A stretch of 64,000 nt of DNA from Siphlonurus alternatus (taxonomy: Eukaryota; Arthropoda; Insecta; Ephemeroptera; Siphlonuridae): contig OX463780.1 in assembly GCA_949825025.1 (NCBI GenBank), positions 42,760,979-42,824,978 on the forward strand, written 5' to 3'. Each line of letters begins with the position of its first letter. Within the stretch, counting starts at the first letter, position 1. The translations under genes were made by a program, and so were the position numbers. Positions 59,027-64,000 of the stretch are shown piece after piece. The notes under the pieces were generated by a model. It was not told the DNA's origin and made no database searches. It worked only from the letters and a program-made list of their open reading frames with translations.

Positions 59027-61268
59027 TCAAGGGGCATTGACCACACGGCCGTCCATCTCGAGGCACACGACGGTGTCACCACCCTCGTCCAGCAGCGAGA
59101 ACTCAATGGTCATCGACACCTGCAGACAAGCGTCACAGTTACGGGGGGAAATCGAATTTTAAAACACACAAATTATAATTTTGATGAAATTACAATCACT
59201 GCATGACATTTTAGATTTAACATGGTAGGTGATATGATTTTACAACATTGTTTTTCTGGGTTCGTGATATGATAATCACTATAAAAAGGTATTTTGGAAC
59301 AGTTTTTACGTGTTTTAATATATTTCATTGTGTTGTTTTATTAGAAGTTCTGAAAAATTAAGTAATAAAATTGTAAGTAGAGTTGGAAAATAAAATTAAG
59401 TTTAGCATTGATAATTCCATAATATATATAAGAGTAATGAAATGAGACAAAGGAAATAATATTAAAATAGGTAAATAGCATCTTTTGATACGATCAAAGC
59501 ACATGGCACACATTGATGTAACAAACTATAAAAATTGGAAGTGTAATACACTATAAAAAAATAATAACTTTTGTTCTGTGACAAACTATTATAGCTTATC
59601 CTTACCGAGGGGTACTCCTGGAGGATGGGCATGACGAGGTGGTAGGTGGCGTTGGTTCCTGGCACCAGAGGACATCCTCCCCAGATGAGGTCAGCGCACG
59701 CATCCTGGTACTCGAGAGGGTAGTCGACGGTCAGTCCAAGGATGGTCACCCACACCTTGGGCTTCATGTTGTCGGCGTTAATAGCTGTGCAAATAATTAA
59801 CGGTTATGTCACACTCTCCGCAGGAATAGCTTGTGTTAGGGCCAGAACAATTCAAAAGGGAAAAGAATACAGGAAAGGGTTAATTGATACTCTATACTTT
59901 CTAATTATAATTTGAATGCTCTGTGATGAGTGATGAGTGTCGAAAAACACCTTTTGGTCTACAATGTATTATAAGAGAACATCTTTCACATTATTTAATA
60001 TGAAACTACCAAGTGGAAAAAAATATATCATTTATATTTTTATGAAAAAAAAAAAAAAAGTTTTCCGTAAAGGTTATATAATTGGTTAATTGGTCATTAT
60101 TTATTATATAAGAGTTGAGAAAAAGTAGCTATTTAATCAAAAAGTGTAATAGCATAAATTGTTCTGCAATTTAAGCACACAAAATCTTAAAATTTCGGTT
60201 ATTTGACAATTTAATTGCATGCTGACGATGTTTGAGATAACCCATATCATACTGGAAAGCTATATTTTCACATGAAAATGATTCCAACTTACTGGAAATG
60301 AAGTTGATGTCATTGATAAGGTCCTCTCCACGGATGAAGTTGCAGGGCAGAAGGTCACAGCCACTCACCGTCACGCTGTTGGGGCCGGGCCTATCGCCGG
60401 TGCCTGCGAAATAACAATTTTATTACAATCTTTTGATTAAATTTTGTAATTGTAGACAAGTCAAGGTTCCAAGATACAGTACAACCAGAGATCTTATATT
60501 AAGTTGTCTGGTACAACAACGATATTATGTGAATGCGGAACAAGGAACACTTATCTTATAATAATATACATTATTATAATATATACCTTGATTCTTTGTC
60601 ATATAATGAGAAAAAAAAATGATATTATGAATGAAATAATTGAAATTAAAATTTATTAACAAAAAATACGTTGTATTGTGGTTTATTTTTTAGAACATGA
60701 CGTTTATTTCAGAAGTATATTTAGAAGCAATTTAAAAGTAAGCATAAAGTGTAATAATTAAATGGCAGATGATGTCTTCTGTCAAGAGATATTATATAAT
60801 TATAATGCACTGACATTATAATTATACTGTATTGATAAGGTTTTTATAAGAAGAAAAACAAGAACAATAAATATTAATAACTTAAATATCTATTATATAA
60901 TTAAGTATAAATTGGAATTAAATGTAATAATAAATATAAATATTAAAATTATAATAGTTCTTAAATTTTATATGAATTAATATTATATAGAATTAAATTT
61001 CATATTTTCCGATAATTTTTAAAAAAATTAAAATATAATATATTTGAAATGGTGGTTGCATACATTACAATGAAATAAAAGTTTCTCATCTTTGAATGAT
61101 ATTTAAAGAATGTTTTTTGCTTTTTTTTTTTTTCATAATGTAATGATGTAATAATCTATCTACTATCAGCCGTCCATTTAAGAAATTTGAGAGGGACTCA
61201 CACGTTCTGAAGTTGGTGGCTGACACTGCGGCCACACACAGGAGCAGAGCTGCGATGTAACGCATCAT
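59027..61268 (-). CDS. NPC2-like secreted lipid-binding protein (ML domain), 149 aa
   Basis: Small secreted or lysosomal protein of the MD-2-related lipid-recognition family; NPC2 homologues bind sterols and other lipids, and arthropods have expanded sets with digestive, immune or chemosensory roles. Exons (minus strand): 61268-61202, 60403-60293, 59784-59606, 59119-59027; phases 1, 1, 0 agree. Signal peptide MRYIAALLLCVAAVSA, then mature FRTC. Six Cys in the family pattern: FRTC, VSGC, LPC, DAC, GGC, VVC, with LLPCNFIRGE and MPILQEYPSV diagnostic of NPC2. The first Cys codon is split by intron 1. Start: the first of two adjacent ATGs; a TATA box lies 50 bp upstream. The pseudogene at 53264-55836 is its tandem copy. 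I would not claim orthology to lysosomal NPC2 specifically. Confidence 0.93.
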
Positions 61269-61316
61269 GGTGAGGTGAGATGAAGAGCAGTGACATGTCC
61301 GGACCAGCGAGCCAAC

Positions 61317-61322
61317 TTTATA
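61317..61322 (-). promoter_or_regulatory. TATA box of the NPC2-like gene
   Basis: TATAAA on the minus strand, about 50 nt before the ATG, implying a 5' leader of roughly 20-25 nt. This is the only gene here with a textbook TATA at a plausible distance. Confidence 0.7.
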
Positions 61323-61548
61323 CCATGCTGTTATCTCAGGTGATATGAATCACCTGCAGTCCAGGTGTGCAACTTTGTGTGTTTTAATTGAGATAAGATC
61401 ATTTAAATCAACACCTGATGTTGCACCTGTTAAATTTTTAAATTCTCTTGAGCAATCGGGAAAATCACTTAAGCTTAAGATTAGTATGAAGTAAAAAAAA
61501 AAAATGGTAATAAATAATTGCTTCGCTTCATGAATTCAAGAATGTAAT

Positions 61549-61744
61549 GGGTGCGATTCACGAATCAGTTAGCCAGGTATCTAACCACGTTTTTAGCTTA
61601 ACCACGTTTTTAGCTCAACCACGTTTTTAGCTTAACCACGTTTAACTATAGCTGTTTTACGTGTTACACCACCCTAGTTAAACGTGGTTAAGCTAAACGT
61701 GGTTATAGAAACCTGCATGTCTAACTGCTTCGTGAATCGCGCTC
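61549..61744. mobile_element. Hairpin MITE C, copy 3 (196 bp)
   Basis: Termini GGGTGCGATTCACGAA and TTCGTGAATCGCGCTC. Longer than copies 1 and 2 because the left arm repeats ACCACGTTTTTAGCTTA-like units three times. It lies just upstream of the NPC2-like promoter. Confidence 0.88.
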
Positions 61745-62876
61745 ATTGTACGCTATCCAACTTTAATTTTGTTAAAACATTAAACTAAATTGCATTTAGT
61801 TGTAAATTTAATCTCCCTAATTCTGTACGTATTTATATAAATATCTTATTCATGTCATGTCTATTATAATCAATAGAAAAAGTATCATAATCATATATAG
61901 TAATTAAAATTTGATATTAATTTAATTCAAATAAATATAATTTATAATTAAATAAAGAGAACAACATATTTATGATGGACGCATGCGTTAATTAATATCG
62001 TTATTTAACATTTAATCTATAAATTTAGAAAGGCAAAAAAATATTTAAATACGCTTTTCAGTTATTGATTGGCATTAAAATTGGTGCATGTATGAACAAC
62101 AAATTTACTAACAACAATATATGTTATTTTTTTATTTATTTATTTTTTTTTTGTCAACTGCATATATTCGCAGTCAATATAACATGGAATTATGGAATAA
62201 CATTTCAGTCAATCAGCAAGTAAAGTTTGAATACTGCAGGCATATACATGGAGTGAATAATCTAGAATAGAATGGAATCAATGGGGGATAATTTTCTTCT
62301 CGTATAATTAATATTATAAAAATATAATTCAAAATAAAACGCTCGGGGGCTAGGGGTGTACATAAATTTTTGCGTGTAATTTTTATTATATCTACCTATT
62401 TATAGCAAAGTAAAGTTCACAATATATTTTTTATTTTAATTAGATTAGTCTATTAAAATTAGAGCGGCGCACATCTTGCACAGGTGTCAACTAAGCAACC
62501 GTTCTTATCAGTAGTGATAACATCTCCAGACCGAGGGTCCAGGTGTTGTCGTAATCACAGTGAGTGATTGGACTTGAAGAATGGTCACCAGTCTATGTTT
62601 TCATATGCAAATATGAGCCGTACGAAGTGATAAGCACACTTAGGTCCGAGCATCCGCCATGCCTTTTTACTCAATTAATTTTATATAGATATGACATATG
62701 AGATGATGAGGACACGCGCTGTAAGTCAAAGCCGTTCATAAGTAACATGTCAGCAACGTGTAGGAGAGATTATTAATACAGTTATCGTAAAATAATAATC
62801 TTGAAATCTTCTGCAAAAAATATTACTTAATTATAATAATATATATATTATATATATAATGAATATCTTATTCAAT
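61745..62876. other. AT-rich intergenic DNA
   Basis: No exon or repeat unit that I can support. A GC-richer patch at about 62465-62660 has no open frame of note. Confidence 0.55.
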
Positions 62877-63194
62877 GGCGTATCGACATCAAAATTTTTT
62901 ATTGCAAAAATGGATAGAGGGTGCAAAATTATACTACTCGGATTTTTTTCAATTTTTTTTTACAGACCGGGAACTATTTTTAAAAAAATTATTGAAAGTC
63001 CGTTTTATGACGTCACACGGCGTCTCTCCTTAAGAAATGGATAGGATTAAACGCCACGTGACGTCATCAAACGGACTTTCAATAATTTTTAAAAATAGTT
63101 CCCGAGCTCTAAAAAATCTGAAAAAAATCTGAGTTAGCATAACTTTGCACCCTCTATCCATTTCTGCAGTACAGTTTTTTGAGGTTGATACTCC
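62877..63194. mobile_element. Palindromic element B, copy 3 (318 bp)
   Basis: Same unit as 56461-56774: GGCGTATCGACATCAA at the left, TTGAGGTTGATACTCC at the right, with paired GAGGGTGCA and TGACGTCA blocks and TTAAG at the centre. The short open frame inside is incidental. Confidence 0.88.
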
Positions 63195-64000
63195 ATTGAA
63201 AACTCGAGTAAGCGATTTTTGTTATTCAATTAATTAAAGAAAAGGTTAAACAAACCTTTACCGTAAAATTGTTTCAATTTTAAATAAATTGTACAATTCT
63301 ATGTAAAATGTAAAAAAAAAAAAAAATCTGAATAAAGAAATACAAAAAAAAAAAAAAAAATAAAATAAAAAATAAATAAAAAACAAACGTAGAAGCATCG
63401 ATGAGAGATAATTATATATGATAAATGATTCTACATATAATTTATATTCAGATGTGGGAAAAGGCTCGGTCTATATTTTATTCGTTTCTTTAATTGAATA
63501 TAGTATTATTATAATTGACATGCCCTACTGACCCAAAGGGCTGGTGCTCACATCAATAAGAGCTTCACTGCGACGTATAACGTGTCCTGAGTACTGAGCA
63601 AATTAACCTGCAAATTATCATAAATTAATCAAGACGCTCTCAAAAAAAAAAAAAAAAAAAAGTTCATATCAAAATATTTTTAATTTTTTTAACATTACTT
63701 ATTTAAGAAATAAATTATGAAAATTAATATAGAACATTATACATACAGAAGCAATGCTATTTAAAAAAAAAATAAATATAATTTAAATACTTTTTTCCCT
63801 CATATCATATCTGTATATTTTGTACCATGGTATAATATACGGAGATGGATTTATTTCTCTATTCTTAAAATTTTTAACTTGTATATTTTATGCATGCATG
63901 CATTTCTTTCAAAACAAATTTAAAGAACATAACATATTTAATATTCTGTTAATAATACTCATATTTTTTATTTTTTTTTAGTTTATTTACTGATCGAAAG
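63195..64000. other. AT-rich end of window
   Basis: Poly-A runs (63313-63326, 63344-63360, 63643-63661) and AT-rich sequence; no gene seen. Confidence 0.6.

Noticed and set aside
62859..63044. 61-codon frame as a gene
   Set aside because: It lies within palindromic element B copy 3 and reflects its sequence.

Overview
Eukaryotic, almost certainly arthropod DNA: AT-rich, densely repetitive intergenic and intronic sequence around spliced genes with GT-AG introns (many of 56-61 bp) and relatively GC-rich exons. The window holds two CYP3-clan-like cytochrome P450 genes, a pipsqueak-domain gene of the distal-antenna type, and ML-domain (NPC2-like) genes. This points to a crustacean or another pancrustacean; I cannot name the species. 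An intact gene for the ciliary protein DRC7 argues for a lineage that still makes motile axonemes, for example flagellated sperm.

Layout. 1-3.6 kb: end of a broken P450 exon, then a stack of transposons nested inside one another. 4.9-16.2 kb: two tandem P450 genes (+), each with seven coding exons and probably a non-coding first exon; several perfect or near-perfect hairpins lie between and inside them. 17.0-42.4 kb: DRC7 (+), 14 coding exons, with one 16-kb intron (19740-35710). That intron contains a complete single-exon pipsqueak-type regulator on the opposite strand (20462-21532), three GC-rich islands, hairpin elements and microsatellites. 43.5-51.5 kb: MCM2 (+), 16 coding exons, 891 aa, with E2F-like sites and a CCAAT box upstream, one GC-AG intron, and two datable transposon insertions in introns. 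53.3-55.8 kb (-): a frame-shifted, truncated NPC2-like paralogue carrying a 1.1-kb hAT element in its first intron. 59.0-61.3 kb (-): an intact four-exon NPC2-like secreted protein gene with a TATA box and a poly(A) signal. The remainder is AT-rich repeat DNA.

Functionally the genes are unrelated neighbours: membrane P450 oxidation, axonemal nexin-dynein regulation, a DNA-binding developmental regulator, the replicative helicase, and extracellular or lysosomal lipid binding. The strongest local stories are duplication and decay (P450 and NPC2 pairs, each with a broken third or second copy) and a well-resolved record of transposon insertions: a triple nest at a single TTAA, two hAT-type insertions with 8-bp target duplications, and a 5'-truncated LINE with a 13-bp duplication. 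I found no clearly new multi-gene system. Gene models were built by hand from reading frames, splice consensus and phase, and have no transcript support.
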